The notes: a model not told the origin generated them from the letters alone. A stretch of DNA of 64,000 nt from Bartonella taylorii (GCF_023920105.1 NZ_CP083693.1:947001-1011000), one strand, 5' to 3'; shown: positions 10,038 to 20,060, counted from the first letter of the stretch. Numbers and translations: made by a program.

Positions 10038-11228
10038 TTAGTTTTCTAGATACTTGATAGGATTGACAGGTAATGAATTCTTACGCACCTCGAAATAAAC
10101 ACGTGGAGTTTTGACATTTCCTGAAACACCAGACTTAGCAATCTCATCTCCACGTCGTACCTTTTGTCCTTTGTCAACAATCAGCTTACTGTTACATCCA
10201 TAAATAGTAATAATATTGTCTTCATGTCGAATCATAACAACATTGCCGAGCTCTTTTAATCCATCACTCGCATAGATAACAACACCATTTTCCGCTGCCT
10301 TTACCGATGAACCTTCTGGTACAGAAATGTCTATTCCTCGATTAGTTGCCGTTCCTTTTTTCTCACCAAACTGGCTTAATAAACGCCCTCGTACCGGCCA
10401 ACGCATCTTAGAAATTCCTGTGGTTTGCGGAGTAACAATATTATTAGTACTCGTAATCGTCTCTGACAAACCAGTTTCGTTACTTGGTTGCATTAGCTGC
10501 TTAGAAGAATTTTTCTCAACACTTGAACTATTCATCTTGGCAGAAGGAAGAGTTGTTACAGGAGCTTTATATACAGGAAGAGGCTTCTTGTGTTTTACGG
10601 AAGACGTAACTTGAGACTGGAATGAAGATTCTGTTGTTGATGCCACCGCTAAATTATCATTGTGAGTGCTCGAAGTTGCTAGTGTAGGCCTATTTGGGAC
10701 CATAAGGAGCTGCCCGATATAGATGGAATTACTTTTTATACCATTTGCTAATTTTAATGCCTCAACACTAACCCCTATTTGCCGCGCAATGCTTAACAAT
10801 GTATCCCCACTCTGGACAATATAAGAGTTTCGCCTAAAAATAGGAGAGTTATCCATTTGTGAACGCGAAAGCGTTCCGAGATTTCGTGGTGGTGTCCCCA
10901 TAATTCGACGATCAGAAGAAGACATCTCACCCTGTTGTGAAGAATTATACGGAGCATTATCATCGGACCATGAATCACCACTTGTCTCCACAGGTGGCAA
11001 TTCCGTACTTTGTATCATACCACCGTACGATAGCATTCGCTGATCTGCAAGCGCAGTCGTGGATACATTTGACCGAGTAGATACGGCACGATTAGAGAAC
11101 ATATTAGCGAAACGCTGCGTACCAGAACTACACCCCGTAAAAATCATTATCATCGCTAAAAAAGCTATTCTCTGAAAATTCTGCCGGAAAATATTACCCA
11201 AAACTTTTAAACACATAGCTTTGCTCAC
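10038..11228 (-). CDS. nlpD: NlpD-like lipoprotein with LysM and degenerate LytM domain
   Basis: Probable outer-membrane lipoprotein that activates cell-wall amidases at division. A lipobox ending FTGC places the acylated Cys at residue 33. Residues 40-130 are a Ser/Asn-rich linker. A LysM domain spans about 136-178 (YIVQSGDTLLSIARQ ... IYIGQLLMVP), and a LytM/peptidase M23 domain spans about 276-390. All three usual zinc or catalytic His positions are substituted: NRGIDIS for HxGID, IYGCNSKL for YGHxxxL, and VYFEVR for LHFEIR. Loss of these residues is what separates NlpD/EnvC activators from active endopeptidases. The gene follows pcm, as nlpD often does. The symbol is by analogy. Confidence 0.85.
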   Translation of the reverse strand: MSKAMCLKVLGNIFRQNFQRIAFLAMIMIFTGCSSGTQRFANMFSNRAVSTRSNVSTTALADQRMLSYGGMIQSTELPPVETSGDSWSDDNAPYNSSQQGEMSSSDRRIMGTPPRNLGTLSRSQMDNSPIFRRNSYIVQSGDTLLSIARQIGVSVEALKLANGIKSNSIYIGQLLMVPNRPTLATSSTHNDNLAVASTTESSFQSQVTSSVKHKKPLPVYKAPVTTLPSAKMNSSSVEKNSSKQLMQPSNETGLSETITSTNNIVTPQTTGISKMRWPVRGRLLSQFGEKKGTATNRGIDISVPEGSSVKAAENGVVIYASDGLKELGNVVMIRHEDNIITIYGCNSKLIVDKGQKVRRGDEIAKSGVSGNVKTPRVYFEVRKNSLPVNPIKYLEN

Positions 11229-11366
11229 TCGTCAATACTCAACTCACTCTATTAGAGCTTTTTAATATTACCTAAGAGTTAAATTTAGATATTTTATTCA
11301 TAAAAATATTTACAATAAGCTCAAAATGGATTTATCTAGTTTGCATAGTACTTTAGATTTAAAAAA

Positions 11367-12026
11367 TTAAAGTATCTCCGCAATACCTTTAATAAAGGGT
11401 TGATAGCGCACTTGAAACATTTCTAAGCACTCAAATTGACTGCCAATTTTTGTATAGCGCCTCACCGTTTGTACCCCTTCATCAGGTCCTATAGCTTGAA
11501 TAAGCATCCCATTTTCAGCTAAAAGTTCTAAAAATTCTTTTGGTTCATCAAAACGTGAGGGCCAAATAAGAATACGATCAAATATCCCCAGACCTGTAAC
11601 AATACGACTTCCATCAACTTGCCGCACAATAATATTTTCAAGTCCCAAAGTTTGAAATTTTTGCCGTGCTAAATCAACAAGCGTTTTATAACGATCAACT
11701 GTTGTCACACGACCACTCAGACACGCCATAAGGGCAGTACAAAAACCAGATCCTGTACCAATTTCTAAAACACGATGCTTTTTTTTTAACGATAACGCAA
11801 AAAGAATCAAAAGCTGCTCTTCCAAACGTTCAATATATTCACCACAGTCAATGGGAATAACTTTATTATCATAAGCACTGTTGAACCAAGGAGCAGCAAC
11901 AAACTGTTGACGCGGAATTTTTTCAAATGCCGCAAAAAAGCGAACATCATCAATTCCTTTGCTACGCATTTTTAGCACAAGGCCAGCCAATTCCTCACGA
12001 AATCGTAAAATACCCTTTTGCTCCAT
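11367..12026 (-). CDS. pcm: Protein-L-isoaspartate O-methyltransferase
   Basis: Uses S-adenosylmethionine to methylate isoaspartyl residues in aged proteins as a repair step. Class I methyltransferase motif I is clear in VLEIGTGSGFCTALMA; the N-terminal helix region ends in FEKIPRQQFV, typical of the family. The frame stays open upstream to an ATG at 12071, but I choose the ATG at 12026 (MEQKGILRF), giving 219 residues. The upstream extension overlaps the relic surE frame, whose stop lies four bases before 12026, just as surE and pcm abut in relatives. A GGAG lies about 13 bases upstream. Confidence 0.9.
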   Translation of the reverse strand: MEQKGILRFREELAGLVLKMRSKGIDDVRFFAAFEKIPRQQFVAAPWFNSAYDNKVIPIDCGEYIERLEEQLLILFALSLKKKHRVLEIGTGSGFCTALMACLSGRVTTVDRYKTLVDLARQKFQTLGLENIIVRQVDGSRIVTGLGIFDRILIWPSRFDEPKEFLELLAENGMLIQAIGPDEGVQTVRRYTKIGSQFECLEMFQVRYQPFIKGIAEIL

Positions 12027-12030
12027 AGTA

Positions 12031-12138
12031 TCATTCGATCTCCAATGGAGTAGTATTCTTATCGTAAACACAAATCATTTCTTTTAAAATGACAAAACCT
12101 TGCATTTGAATGCCATTATTTTTCAGAAATGAACGCAT
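12031..12138 (-). pseudogene. surE: Relic of surE, 35 codons left
   Basis: Between serS and pcm, where surE (5'-nucleotidase, about 255 residues) sits in relatives, a 35-codon frame begins at the ATG at 12138. A good Shine-Dalgarno (AAGGAGAA) lies seven bases before it. It reads MRSFLKNNGIQMQGFVIL, which aligns with the SurE start MRILLTNDDGI-A-GL--L. The metal-binding Asp-Asp is lost (NDDG has become NNG). The frame ends TTPLEIE, possibly the SurE C-terminal VTPLxLD stretch joined by an internal deletion. The stop is four bases before the pcm ATG. It cannot be an active enzyme; it may still serve as a leader that couples translation to pcm. Confidence 0.7.
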
Positions 12139-12160
12139 ATTCAGTTCTCCTTTGATAAAA

Positions 12161-13438
12161 TTAAGCAGCAATACAACGCATCCCCCTCATATAGGGTTGT
12201 AAAACATCTGGAACAATAATTGATCCATCAGCCTGCTGATAATTCTCAAGAATAGCGATAAGACAACGTCCAATAGCCGTACCAGAACCATTAAGACTAT
12301 GGATGAATTCCAATGTTTTATCATCTTCTTTACGATATCGAGCATTCATGCGCCGCCCTTGAAAATCTCCACAAACTGAACAACTGGAAATTTCACGATA
12401 GCATCCTTGTCCTGGAAGCCAAACCTCAATGTCATAAGTTTTACGTGCAGCAAATCCCATATCCCCCGTAGAAAGAACTACTGTACGAAAAGGCAAACCA
12501 AGACGTTTCAACACATCTTCTGCACACTCTGTCATACGTTCCAATTCCATTAAAGATTGCTCTTTGGTAGTAATCGATACCATTTCTACCTTCCAAAACT
12601 GGTGTTGACGCAACATACCACGAGTGTCACGACCTGCCGATCCTGCCTCTGAACGAAAACAGGGGCTCAAAGAAGAAAATCGCAGTGGTAAATCTGATAT
12701 CTCAAGAATTTCATTATTTACCAAGTTGGTTAACGGAACTTCTGCTGTAGAAATAAGCCACCGACCATCCGTCGTCTGAAAAAGATCTTCAGCAAATTTT
12801 GGCAACTGAGCAGCTCCGTAAACAATCTCATCACGAACAAGAAGAGGCACCGAAACCTCTGTATAACCATGCTCGTTAACATGCACATCAAGCATAAATT
12901 GGCCCAATGCACGCTCAAGCCGTGCCAATGCTCCTGAAAGTACTGTAAAGCGTGCCCCTGATAAACGACTTGCTCGCTCAAAATCCATCTGCTTGAGATT
13001 TTGACCAAGATCAAAATGTTCCTTTGGTGTAAAATCAAATGTCGGAGGTGTACCAAAATGCCGAATAACAACATTATCACTTTCATCTTTACCTTTTGGA
13101 ACATCGTCCAATGGGACATTCGGGAGTGAAGAAAGAGCCTTCTCAAAATTCTCCGTTAATCGCTTTTCTTCTACTGTAGCAGAAGAAAGAAAAGCTTTAA
13201 TTTCTTCAACTTCAGCTCTAAGGTTTTCAGCCATTTTCTGATCACATGCTGCTAAAGCCCGCCCTATTTCTTTTGAAACCGCATTGCGACGCTCCTGTGC
13301 CAATTGTACTTTAGCAACATGCGACCGACGTGCAAGATCAAGTTTTATTAATCTTTCCGATTGGGGCTCAATACCTCTCTTTTCTAAAGCTGCATCTAAT
13401 TTCTCAGGGTGTTCACGAATCCACTTAATATCAAGCAT
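12161..13438 (-). CDS. serS: Seryl-tRNA synthetase
   Basis: Charges tRNA-Ser (and tRNA-Sec where present) with serine. The 425-residue class II synthetase has an N-terminal coiled-coil arm (about 30-110). Motif 2 is [17 protein letters not shown] with HQFWKVEM, and motif 3 is [19 protein letters not shown] near the C-terminus. The start is the ATG at 13438 ([11 protein letters not shown]); the codon before it is TTG. It is 60 bases downstream of tatC on the same strand, the Rhizobiales order tatABC-serS-surE-pcm. Confidence 0.97.
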   Translation of the reverse strand: MLDIKWIREHPEKLDAALEKRGIEPQSERLIKLDLARRSHVAKVQLAQERRNAVSKEIGRALAACDQKMAENLRAEVEEIKAFLSSATVEEKRLTENFEKALSSLPNVPLDDVPKGKDESDNVVIRHFGTPPTFDFTPKEHFDLGQNLKQMDFERASRLSGARFTVLSGALARLERALGQFMLDVHVNEHGYTEVSVPLLVRDEIVYGAAQLPKFAEDLFQTTDGRWLISTAEVPLTNLVNNEILEISDLPLRFSSLSPCFRSEAGSAGRDTRGMLRQHQFWKVEMVSITTKEQSLMELERMTECAEDVLKRLGLPFRTVVLSTGDMGFAARKTYDIEVWLPGQGCYREISSCSVCGDFQGRRMNARYRKEDDKTLEFIHSLNGSGTAIGRCLIAILENYQQADGSIIVPDVLQPYMRGMRCIAA

Positions 13439-13498
13439 CAAAATTCCTCATTTGCATCGTTTCTATTCGTTTCCTATCACACAAGACATAAACTTCTC

Positions 13499-14281
13499 TT
13501 AAAAGGATTTTTTTCTCTTTTCTATACAATAAGCAATTAAAATTGAGATCTCGTAAAGAGCTATCGTTGGTAAGGCTACTGCAAACATAGTAAAAAAATC
13601 CGAAGGAGTTACTATCGCCGCAATTATAAAAGAGAGAAGAATAGCCCACTTTCGTTTAGATACCAAACCATGAGAAGTTAAAAGTCCAACTCTCGTTAAA
13701 AGACCGGTCACAAGAGGTAATTGAAAAATCAAACCAAAAATCAGGATAAATGATGTCATAAAGCTCAAATAATCAGAGATACGAACTATAAACTCTATTC
13801 TTAAATGTATGTCCGGAAGAAATTGCTGAGAAAGGTTAAACCAAAGCATTAGTGGAGCCAAAAGGACATAAACAAATGCCCCTCCAATACAAAATAAAAT
13901 TGGACCACCAATGAGAAATGGTAAAAAAGCTATACGCTCATTTTTATAAAGTCCTGGTGCAATAAAGCTATAAAACTGAAAAGCTGTATAAGGAAACGAC
14001 AAAATAGCTGCTCCAAAAGCAGCAAGTTTCATCTTCGTTAAAAAAGTTTCCCATACTTGTGTTGATTGCAAACGAATACTCTCAGGATTACCACCTGATA
14101 TTTTCATTGCCCACTGATAAGGCCATATCAAAAAGTTCAAGATATAATCTTTGACAAGAAAACACATCATAAAAGCTATAAAAAATACGATTAGAACAGC
14201 AATAATTCGCTGACGGAGTTCTATTAAATGTTCTAAAAGTGGTGCCGTATTGACCTCAACTTCATCTTGCTTAACATTCAT
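13499..14281 (-). CDS. tatC: Twin-arginine translocase subunit TatC
   Basis: Polytopic inner-membrane receptor that recognises twin-arginine signal peptides of folded exports. The 260 residues show six hydrophobic segments. Family motifs are PLLEHLIELRQRI at the N-terminus, SFPYTAFQFYSFIAPGLYKNER in two parts around residue 100, and the FGLIFQLPLV helix. Its ATG overlaps the tatB stop by four bases, indicating coupled translation. Confidence 0.96.
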   Translation of the reverse strand: MNVKQDEVEVNTAPLLEHLIELRQRIIAVLIVFFIAFMMCFLVKDYILNFLIWPYQWAMKISGGNPESIRLQSTQVWETFLTKMKLAAFGAAILSFPYTAFQFYSFIAPGLYKNERIAFLPFLIGGPILFCIGGAFVYVLLAPLMLWFNLSQQFLPDIHLRIEFIVRISDYLSFMTSFILIFGLIFQLPLVTGLLTRVGLLTSHGLVSKRKWAILLSFIIAAIVTPSDFFTMFAVALPTIALYEISILIAYCIEKRKKSF

Positions 14282-14715
14282 GACACATTTTCTTTATCTT
14301 TAGAAGTTACAGTAATACTTCTCGAACTATGAGAATCAACAAATACCGTTAAATCTTCATTGGCTTTGTGCTGATCACGTCTCAAAGTTTCTTTTTTGTC
14401 TGATTTACGGTGCGTTACCTTTATATCAAAATTATCGCGGATATCCCCTACTGCATCATGAATAGGATTAAAAGTCTCTGTTACCTCCTTGCTTAGATTA
14501 AGATCACTGATATCCGATAGTGGCTTTTTCAAATCATCGAGTTCAACTTGTCTCATTGCATCATCAAACTGGTAACGAAATTCATTCGCTGTTGAACGCA
14601 TATAAGCCATTGCCTTTGCTATTGTCCTTAGCATTTTAGGTAAATCTTTCGGCCCAACTACAATGATGAGAACAAGTAAGATCACGAGAAACTCTGGCCC
14701 ATCAATCCCAAACAT
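14278..14715 (-). CDS. tatB: Twin-arginine translocase subunit TatB
   Basis: Single-pass partner of TatC in the signal-peptide receptor complex. An N-terminal membrane helix (PEFLVILLVLIIVVGP) is followed by the hinge DLPKMLRTI and an amphipathic helix with AMAYMRSTANEFRYQFDDAM, all typical TatB features. The remaining tail is charged and poorly conserved. At 145 residues it is slightly short for Rhizobiales TatB. Confidence 0.94.
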   Translation of the reverse strand: MFGIDGPEFLVILLVLIIVVGPKDLPKMLRTIAKAMAYMRSTANEFRYQFDDAMRQVELDDLKKPLSDISDLNLSKEVTETFNPIHDAVGDIRDNFDIKVTHRKSDKKETLRRDQHKANEDLTVFVDSHSSRSITVTSKDKENVS

Positions 14716-14773
14716 TGTTTATACTCAACTTTCTTATTTAAAAGAATAATGCACAATTATGATCGCATCTTTT

Positions 14774-15088
14774 TTACTTTGCACGCTGTTTTTTAGCCAC
14801 AGATGCCTTACCACCTTTAAAAGAGGAAGAAGCTTTTCTACGCGTTGCTGCACGCTTGGCTGATAATGGCTCAATCTGTTGAGGCTTAACATCAATTGTT
14901 TTGGAACAATCAACCATTTCAAGCTTATCCTCAACACTGTCCTCTTCTTCCTTTATATTCTTCTTGAAAGCTTTAATCCCTTTAGCAACATCACCCATTA
15001 ATTCAGAAACCTTACCACACCCGAAAAGAACAAGGACAATCAATAAAATGACAATTAAATGCGTTGGTGAAAAAATATTACCCATCAC
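14774..15088 (-). CDS. tatA: Twin-arginine translocase subunit TatA
   Basis: Pore-forming subunit of the Tat system. The membrane helix (HLIVILLIVLVLFGCGKV) and the following amphipathic helix SELMGDVAKGIKAFKKN are diagnostic. The C-terminal half is an unusually basic Lys/Ala/Arg tail, making 104 residues. Two ATGs lie in tandem (15088, 15085); either could be used. First gene of tatA-tatB-tatC-serS. Confidence 0.94.
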   Translation of the reverse strand: MMGNIFSPTHLIVILLIVLVLFGCGKVSELMGDVAKGIKAFKKNIKEEEDSVEDKLEMVDCSKTIDVKPQQIEPLSAKRAATRRKASSSFKGGKASVAKKQRAK

Positions 15089-15620
15089 TCCCTCTTACTG
15101 CTTTTAAATTTGATTTCATTTGTTCATGCTCACTTTGAAGAAATTATAAAATATAGCCATATCTTACCTGTATATTTTCTTCTCAAGTCAAAGACAATCG
15201 CACATTTTTTATTGTAAAATAACTTTTTAGTCTTTCTCTTCTTATGCTTAGCCTATTATAATAGGCGCAGATAAATCAAAAATAGCAAACCTCTTCAAAA
15301 AAAAATTCAAAAGGCTTGAAAATTCTTTTCTTAAAAGAAGCTTCATCTGTATTGCGATATCATACACAACAACCTAATCATTTAGTGCATAAAAACAAAA
15401 CTTACTCTTTCACCAATACCTAAGATCATCACATCACTTAAATGCGCTTGTCAAAAATTTTTCCACAATACCATGTTAGCGTTTTGCACCGATCTGTCTC
15501 TCTAAATTTAAATATGTTAGCTTTCTTAAAAGCTACAATAAAACTTTTTTAACATAAAACCGTCATTTTATGTTAAAAAAGAGACTTGGTAAACAATCAT
15601 ACATGTGCTAGATCTTCGGC
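15089..15620. other. Divergent intergenic region between tatA and rlmJ
   Basis: About 530 A/T-rich bases without an open frame of note. It must hold the promoters for the leftward tat operon and rightward rlmJ. The only strong structure is the perfect inverted repeat at 15544-15581, listed separately. Confidence 0.5.
15544..15581. repeat. Perfect 16-base inverted repeat upstream of rlmJ
   Basis: CTTTTTTAACATAAAA (15544-15559) and its exact complement (15566-15581) flank the six-base loop CCGTCA. It ends 39 bases before the rlmJ ATG. On either strand it resembles an intrinsic terminator (A-run, stem, T-run), but no gene reads into it closely from the left. It could be a regulator-binding palindrome or a hairpin in the rlmJ leader. 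Confidence 0.7.
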
Positions 15621-16484
15621 ATGAATTATCGGCATATTTATCATGCTGGCAATTTTGCTGATGTTTTTAAACACATTATTGTCACCCGCATTGTAGAATA
15701 CCTTAAACGCAAAGAAAAAGCTTTTCGCGTTATAGATACACATGCTGGAATCGGCATTTATGATCTCTCTTCTTTAGAAGCACATAAAACGGAAGAGTGG
15801 CGCGAAGGCGTCCAACGGCTTTTTTCAGCTCCTATCCCAGAAAATTTAAAAGCACTCCTTTGTCCATGGTATGATATTATTGATGCTCTCAACGAGGAGA
15901 AAAAAGAAATCGTATTCTATCCTGGCTCTCCTGTTCTTATTCGTAAATTATTGCGTAAACAAGATCGACTAACAGCAATTGAATTACACGATGAAGACTA
16001 TCACATTTTAGCAAAAAATTTTGCCGGTGATTATCAAACAAAAGTTCTGCATTTGGATGGTTGGCTTTCTTTAAATGCGCATTTGCCACCAAAGGAAAAA
16101 CGTGGATTTATTCTCGTTGACCCTCCCTTTGAAAAACCTGGTGAATTTTCCCGCCTTATTGAAGGACTGATCAAAGCGTATCGTCGTTTCCCTAGAGGAG
16201 TTTATGCTTTATGGTATCCTGTTAAATATGACAAAGACATTGAGAATTTTCTTCAGGCACTTTATCAAACAGGAATTCCCAAAATTCTACAACTCGAAAT
16301 GCGTATTCGAAAAAGTTCAATACCACCTACAATGAATGGAAGTGGTATGATTCTTATCAATCCCCCCTATCTTCTGGAAGAAGAAATGAAAAAACTTAGC
16401 TCCTTTCTTATAAACCGTCTTGGACAAGACAAAAATGCAAGGGTGATTAATAAATGGCTCCAGAAAGAACATCCATTATGTTAG
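15621..16484 (+). CDS. rlmJ: 23S rRNA (adenine2030-N6)-methyltransferase RlmJ
   Basis: Methylates A2030 of 23S rRNA using S-adenosylmethionine. The 287-residue protein begins with the family hallmark MNYRHIYHAGNFADVFKH and has IDTHAGIGIYDL as the SAM-binding motif. The catalytic DPPF motif appears in FILVDPPFEKPGEF, and YALWYPVK follows. Homologues are also labelled ComJ or YhiR and linked to uptake and use of DNA; the rRNA activity is the established one. It stands alone between the tat operon and uvrC. Confidence 0.95.
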   Translation: MNYRHIYHAGNFADVFKHIIVTRIVEYLKRKEKAFRVIDTHAGIGIYDLSSLEAHKTEEWREGVQRLFSAPIPENLKALLCPWYDIIDALNEEKKEIVFYPGSPVLIRKLLRKQDRLTAIELHDEDYHILAKNFAGDYQTKVLHLDGWLSLNAHLPPKEKRGFILVDPPFEKPGEFSRLIEGLIKAYRRFPRGVYALWYPVKYDKDIENFLQALYQTGIPKILQLEMRIRKSSIPPTMNGSGMILINPPYLLEEEMKKLSSFLINRLGQDKNARVINKWLQKEHPLC

Positions 16485-16893
16485 ATACTTTCTCTTTATA
16501 TCCACTTTTAATCAAAATATTTTTCGTAAAAATCAAAAGCATTAAGCTGCTCAAAAATATTGTAAAATCAAGCTATCGATTTCTTTGATTTTACCATATC
16601 ACCCCTGAATGCACATCATAATCAGCAGCACAGATTTGCTTTTTAACAAAACCTATTTTTGGAGTCTTCCATCATCACAAATTTATCATTCTCAATAGAT
16701 AAAAGTTAGCTAACTCGTAAACGATTGTCAGAGATCGCCTTTAAGTTTTTATGAAAAGTAATAACTCTAAAATTGAATGAGCTTATGTCATAATGCGTTA
16801 TTTATAGAAAAATAACTATAAGCACATAAATAATAGTATTTGACGGATAGAACATTGCATATGAAAAGCATAAAACATTCTTGGATAAACTGA
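16485..16893. other. Gap between rlmJ and uvrC
   Basis: About 410 bases. No open frame longer than a few dozen codons with any motif. On the minus strand near 16600-16650 a short stretch reads VKKQICAADYDVHSG before stops intervene; it looks like a fragment of a former gene that I cannot name. Confidence 0.35.
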
Positions 16894-18879
16894 ATGATTC
16901 TGAAAAAAAATACAGCTTATCCTCAAAATGAACGAGGAAAGCTTTCCTTTCTCTCTCATATTACATGGGATAATGCTAATCAAGAAAATGATAAAAAGCA
17001 ATTCAAAGCTACCAGACTCATACAAGAGTTTGTCAAACATCTTCCGCATAAACCTGGGGTTTATCGTATGGTTGATGAGAATGGTGATATTCTCTATGTT
17101 GGCAAAGCACGTAATCTTAAAAAACGTGTTTCAAGCTACGCTCGCGAACAAGGACACAACAACCGTATTGCTCGTATGATTCGTGCTACATACCATATGG
17201 AATTTGTCGTTACTCACACAGAAACAGAAGCACTACTTTTAGAAGCCAATCTCATCAAAAGATTGCATCCACGTTTTAATGTATTACTGCGTGATGATAA
17301 AAGCTTTCCTTATATCGTTATTACTGATGATCATCGAGCACCTGCACTTTATAAACACCGAGGTGCCCGAACACGAAAAGCTGATTATTTTGGACCTTTC
17401 GCCTCCTCAGGTGCAGTTACACAAACAATTAATGTTTTACAACGCGTTTTTTTATTACGCACCTGTACCGATGCAGTTTTTGAAAACCGTACACGCCCCT
17501 GTTTGCTTTATCAAATTAAGCGCTGTTCTGCTCCCTGTACACATGAAGTCAATGACAATGATTACAGAGAGCTTGTTAGAGGAGCAAAAGCTTTTCTTTC
17601 TGGAAAAAGTCAATACGTTAAAAATGATATGGTTCAAGCTATGCATAAAGCCGCAGAAAACCTCGATTTTGAACAAGCAGCAACCTATCGTGATCGCTTA
17701 TCGGCCCTCTCTCACATACAAAGCCATCAAGGTATTAATCCTCAAACGATAAAAGAAGCAGATGTATTTGCAGTTGCACAACGGGGTGGAGTAACCTGCA
17801 TTCAAGTGTTCTTTTTTCGCATGGGACAAAATTGGGGAAACAGAGCCTATTTCCCTAAAGCAGATCCATCCTTTTCTAGTGGTGAAATTTTAGCAAGTTT
17901 CCTCTCCCAATTCTATGATGATAAGCCTCTTCCAAAACTTATCCTTTTATCTGAATCAATTGAAGAAAAAGCGCTTCTTGCGGAAGCGTTTAGTCTAAAA
18001 GCAAATCGTAAAGTACTTCTCTCTTTACCCAAACAAGGTGAACGCAAAACCCTTGTTAACCATGCACATATTAATGCTCATGAAGCACTTGGACGCAAGC
18101 TTGCTGAAACAGCTACACATACAAAATTACTTCAGGGGCTTGCTGAAATATTCCAGCTTCCTCGTACCCCATGTCGTATAGAAGTCTATGACAATTCTCA
18201 TATTATGGGGACAAATGCAGTAGGTGCGATGATTGTTGCAGGCCAAACGGGATTTATTAAAAATCAATATCGTAAATTCAACATCCGCTCGACCGATATC
18301 ACACCTGGTGACGATTTTGCTATGATGAAAGAAGTCATTAAACGAAGATTTTCACGTCTTATCAAGGAGCATGATCTGCCTAATAGACGTAATAACATAA
18401 AAGATCAAAACGATGATTTTTGTCCTCTTTGGCCTGATCTTATATTAGTCGATGGTGGAGAAGGACAAATAAACAGTGTGCATACAATATTATCTGAATT
18501 AAAATTAGACGATTTTATCACGGTTATTGGGATAGCTAAAGGCGCTGACCGTAACGCGGGACGTGAACGGTTTTTTATAAAGGGTAAAACACCCTTTACA
18601 CTCCCTCCACGTGATCCTATCCTTTATTTTTTGCAACGTCTACGCGATGAAGCGCACCGCTTTGCAATTGGAACACATAGAGCAAAACGAAAAAAATCAG
18701 TGTTTAAAAATCCGCTTGATGAAATAGAAAATATCGGTCCAACAAGAAAGCGTGCATTGCTTCATCATTTTGGAAGTGCAAAAGCTGTCGCTGGGGCTTC
18801 ACTCGAAGATTTAACAAAAGTCACAGGCATTTCTATTATGATTGCACAAAAAATTCATAATCATTTTAATAAAAAATAA
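16894..18879 (+). CDS. uvrC: Excinuclease ABC subunit C
   Basis: Makes both incisions around bulky DNA lesions in nucleotide-excision repair, with UvrA and UvrB. The GIY-YIG nuclease domain covers about residues 50-130 ([28 protein letters not shown]). The UVR helical hairpin is near 245-285 ([17 protein letters not shown]), the RNase H-like endonuclease domain includes [17 protein letters not shown], and a tandem helix-hairpin-helix end reads [14 protein letters not shown]. The N-terminal 45 residues before the GIY-YIG domain are not conserved, so the true start could be later than 16894. pgsA follows 73 bases on. Confidence 0.95.
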   Translation: MILKKNTAYPQNERGKLSFLSHITWDNANQENDKKQFKATRLIQEFVKHLPHKPGVYRMVDENGDILYVGKARNLKKRVSSYAREQGHNNRIARMIRATYHMEFVVTHTETEALLLEANLIKRLHPRFNVLLRDDKSFPYIVITDDHRAPALYKHRGARTRKADYFGPFASSGAVTQTINVLQRVFLLRTCTDAVFENRTRPCLLYQIKRCSAPCTHEVNDNDYRELVRGAKAFLSGKSQYVKNDMVQAMHKAAENLDFEQAATYRDRLSALSHIQSHQGINPQTIKEADVFAVAQRGGVTCIQVFFFRMGQNWGNRAYFPKADPSFSSGEILASFLSQFYDDKPLPKLILLSESIEEKALLAEAFSLKANRKVLLSLPKQGERKTLVNHAHINAHEALGRKLAETATHTKLLQGLAEIFQLPRTPCRIEVYDNSHIMGTNAVGAMIVAGQTGFIKNQYRKFNIRSTDITPGDDFAMMKEVIKRRFSRLIKEHDLPNRRNNIKDQNDDFCPLWPDLILVDGGEGQINSVHTILSELKLDDFITVIGIAKGADRNAGRERFFIKGKTPFTLPPRDPILYFLQRLRDEAHRFAIGTHRAKRKKSVFKNPLDEIENIGPTRKRALLHHFGSAKAVAGASLEDLTKVTGISIMIAQKIHNHFNKK

Positions 18880-18952
18880 GCTTGTTTCATAAGCTTTGCC
18901 TTGTTACGTTTATGAAATAAATCATATTTTACAAAGAATTGAAAATGACTCT

Positions 18953-19534
18953 ATGAAAAATCATACTTTTTCTTTTCCAAATATTCTTACTTATGCACGG
19001 ATCATTGCGGTGCCAATGGTTGTTGCATGCTTTTTTTTAGAAGGACGACTACAATCAAGCGATATTGCACGTTGGATCGCCGTTTCTATTTTTGTTGTTG
19101 CATCTATTACTGACTTTCTTGATGGTTACCTTGCTCGTATTTGGGAACAAACATCTAATATTGGTCGCATGTTAGATCCCATTGCAGATAAGCTTCTCGT
19201 ATCTGCCTGTTTGCTCTTGCTTGCCGCAGACAGTACCATTGCTGGCTGGACATTATGGGCAGCTATTATCATTCTTTGTCGGGAAATTCTTGTATCGGGA
19301 TTACGTGAATACTTAGCTGAATTAAAAGTCAGTGTTCCTGTTTCTCGTTTTGCAAAATGGAAAACTTTTGTACAAATGATAGCGATCGTTTTTCTCTTAG
19401 CGGGACCGGCTGGTAATAAAGTTTTCCCTTACACAGTGGAATTTGGCATCACCATGCTGTGGATTGCCGCTCTCCTTACATTGTGGACAGGATGGGATTA
19501 TTTCCGTGCAGGCTTAAAACATGTCATTACATGA
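18953..19534 (+). CDS. pgsA: CDP-diacylglycerol-glycerol-3-phosphate 3-phosphatidyltransferase
   Basis: Inner-membrane enzyme making phosphatidylglycerol phosphate, the precursor of phosphatidylglycerol and cardiolipin. The CDP-alcohol phosphotransferase signature is complete: DG-x2-AR-x8-G-x3-D-x3-D, seen as DGYLARIWEQ, GRMLDPIADK. Several membrane helices follow. The frame is open from 18896, but I choose the ATG at 18953 (MKNHTFSFPNILTYAR), where family similarity begins; 193 residues. In Rhizobiales moaD and moaE often follow; here ndk lies convergent. Confidence 0.93.
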   Translation: MKNHTFSFPNILTYARIIAVPMVVACFFLEGRLQSSDIARWIAVSIFVVASITDFLDGYLARIWEQTSNIGRMLDPIADKLLVSACLLLLAADSTIAGWTLWAAIIILCREILVSGLREYLAELKVSVPVSRFAKWKTFVQMIAIVFLLAGPAGNKVFPYTVEFGITMLWIAALLTLWTGWDYFRAGLKHVIT

Positions 19535-19586
19535 AAAACGCTGAACTCCACATGCACTTTCAAAGAAATCCATGACCTCATAAGAA

Positions 19587-19615
19587 GAATCCCGAAACAG
19601 AATATTTTGGGATTC
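19587..19615. terminator. Shared terminator between pgsA and ndk
   Basis: Stem GAATCCCGAAA/TTTTGGGATTC (one G-T pair), 19587-19597 with 19605-19615, loop of seven bases. It lies between two convergent genes, 52 bases after the pgsA stop and 22 bases after the ndk stop. The T-rich run CCTTTATTTAT follows on the plus strand; it plausibly stops both. Confidence 0.65.
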
Positions 19616-19637
19616 CCTTTATTTATACATACTTTTA

Positions 19638-20060
19638 TTAACCAACAATTTCCATTTCAGAAAACCAAAAAGAAATTTCTATTTTTGCAGTTTCAGCGCT
19701 ATCTGAACCATGGACAGAATTTTCACCAATCGACAACGCATGGACTTTACGGATTGTCCCTTCCTGTGCATCCATAGGATTCGTAGCGCCCATCACTTCA
19801 CGGTTTTTAGCTATTGCATTTTCGCCTTCTAAAACCTGTACAATTGTTGGACCAGAAGACATAAAATCAACCAATTCGCTAAAAAATGGGCGTTCCCTAT
19901 GAACTGCATAAAATCTTTCAGCTTCACGCCGACTCATCCACACACGTTTAGACGCAACAACACGCAGCCCCGCTTCTTCAAGCATTTTTGTAATTGCTCC
20001 TGTCAAATTACGACGCGTTGCATCCGGTTTAATCATCGAAAAAGTACGTTCTACAGCCAT
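19638..20060 (-). CDS. ndk: Nucleoside diphosphate kinase
   Basis: Equilibrates nucleoside di- and triphosphates through a phosphohistidine. The active-site His117 lies in [10 protein letters not shown], and the nucleotide-binding regions [15 protein letters not shown] and [15 protein letters not shown] are intact. At 140 residues it is full length. It is transcribed alone, convergent with pgsA. Confidence 0.97.
   Translation of the reverse strand: MAVERTFSMIKPDATRRNLTGAITKMLEEAGLRVVASKRVWMSRREAERFYAVHRERPFFSELVDFMSSGPTIVQVLEGENAIAKNREVMGATNPMDAQEGTIRKVHALSIGENSVHGSDSAETAKIEISFWFSEMEIVG

Noticed and set aside
12027..12071. Upstream start of pcm at 12071
   Set aside because: The added residues have no similarity to the family and overlap the surE relic; the ATG at 12026 is better placed.
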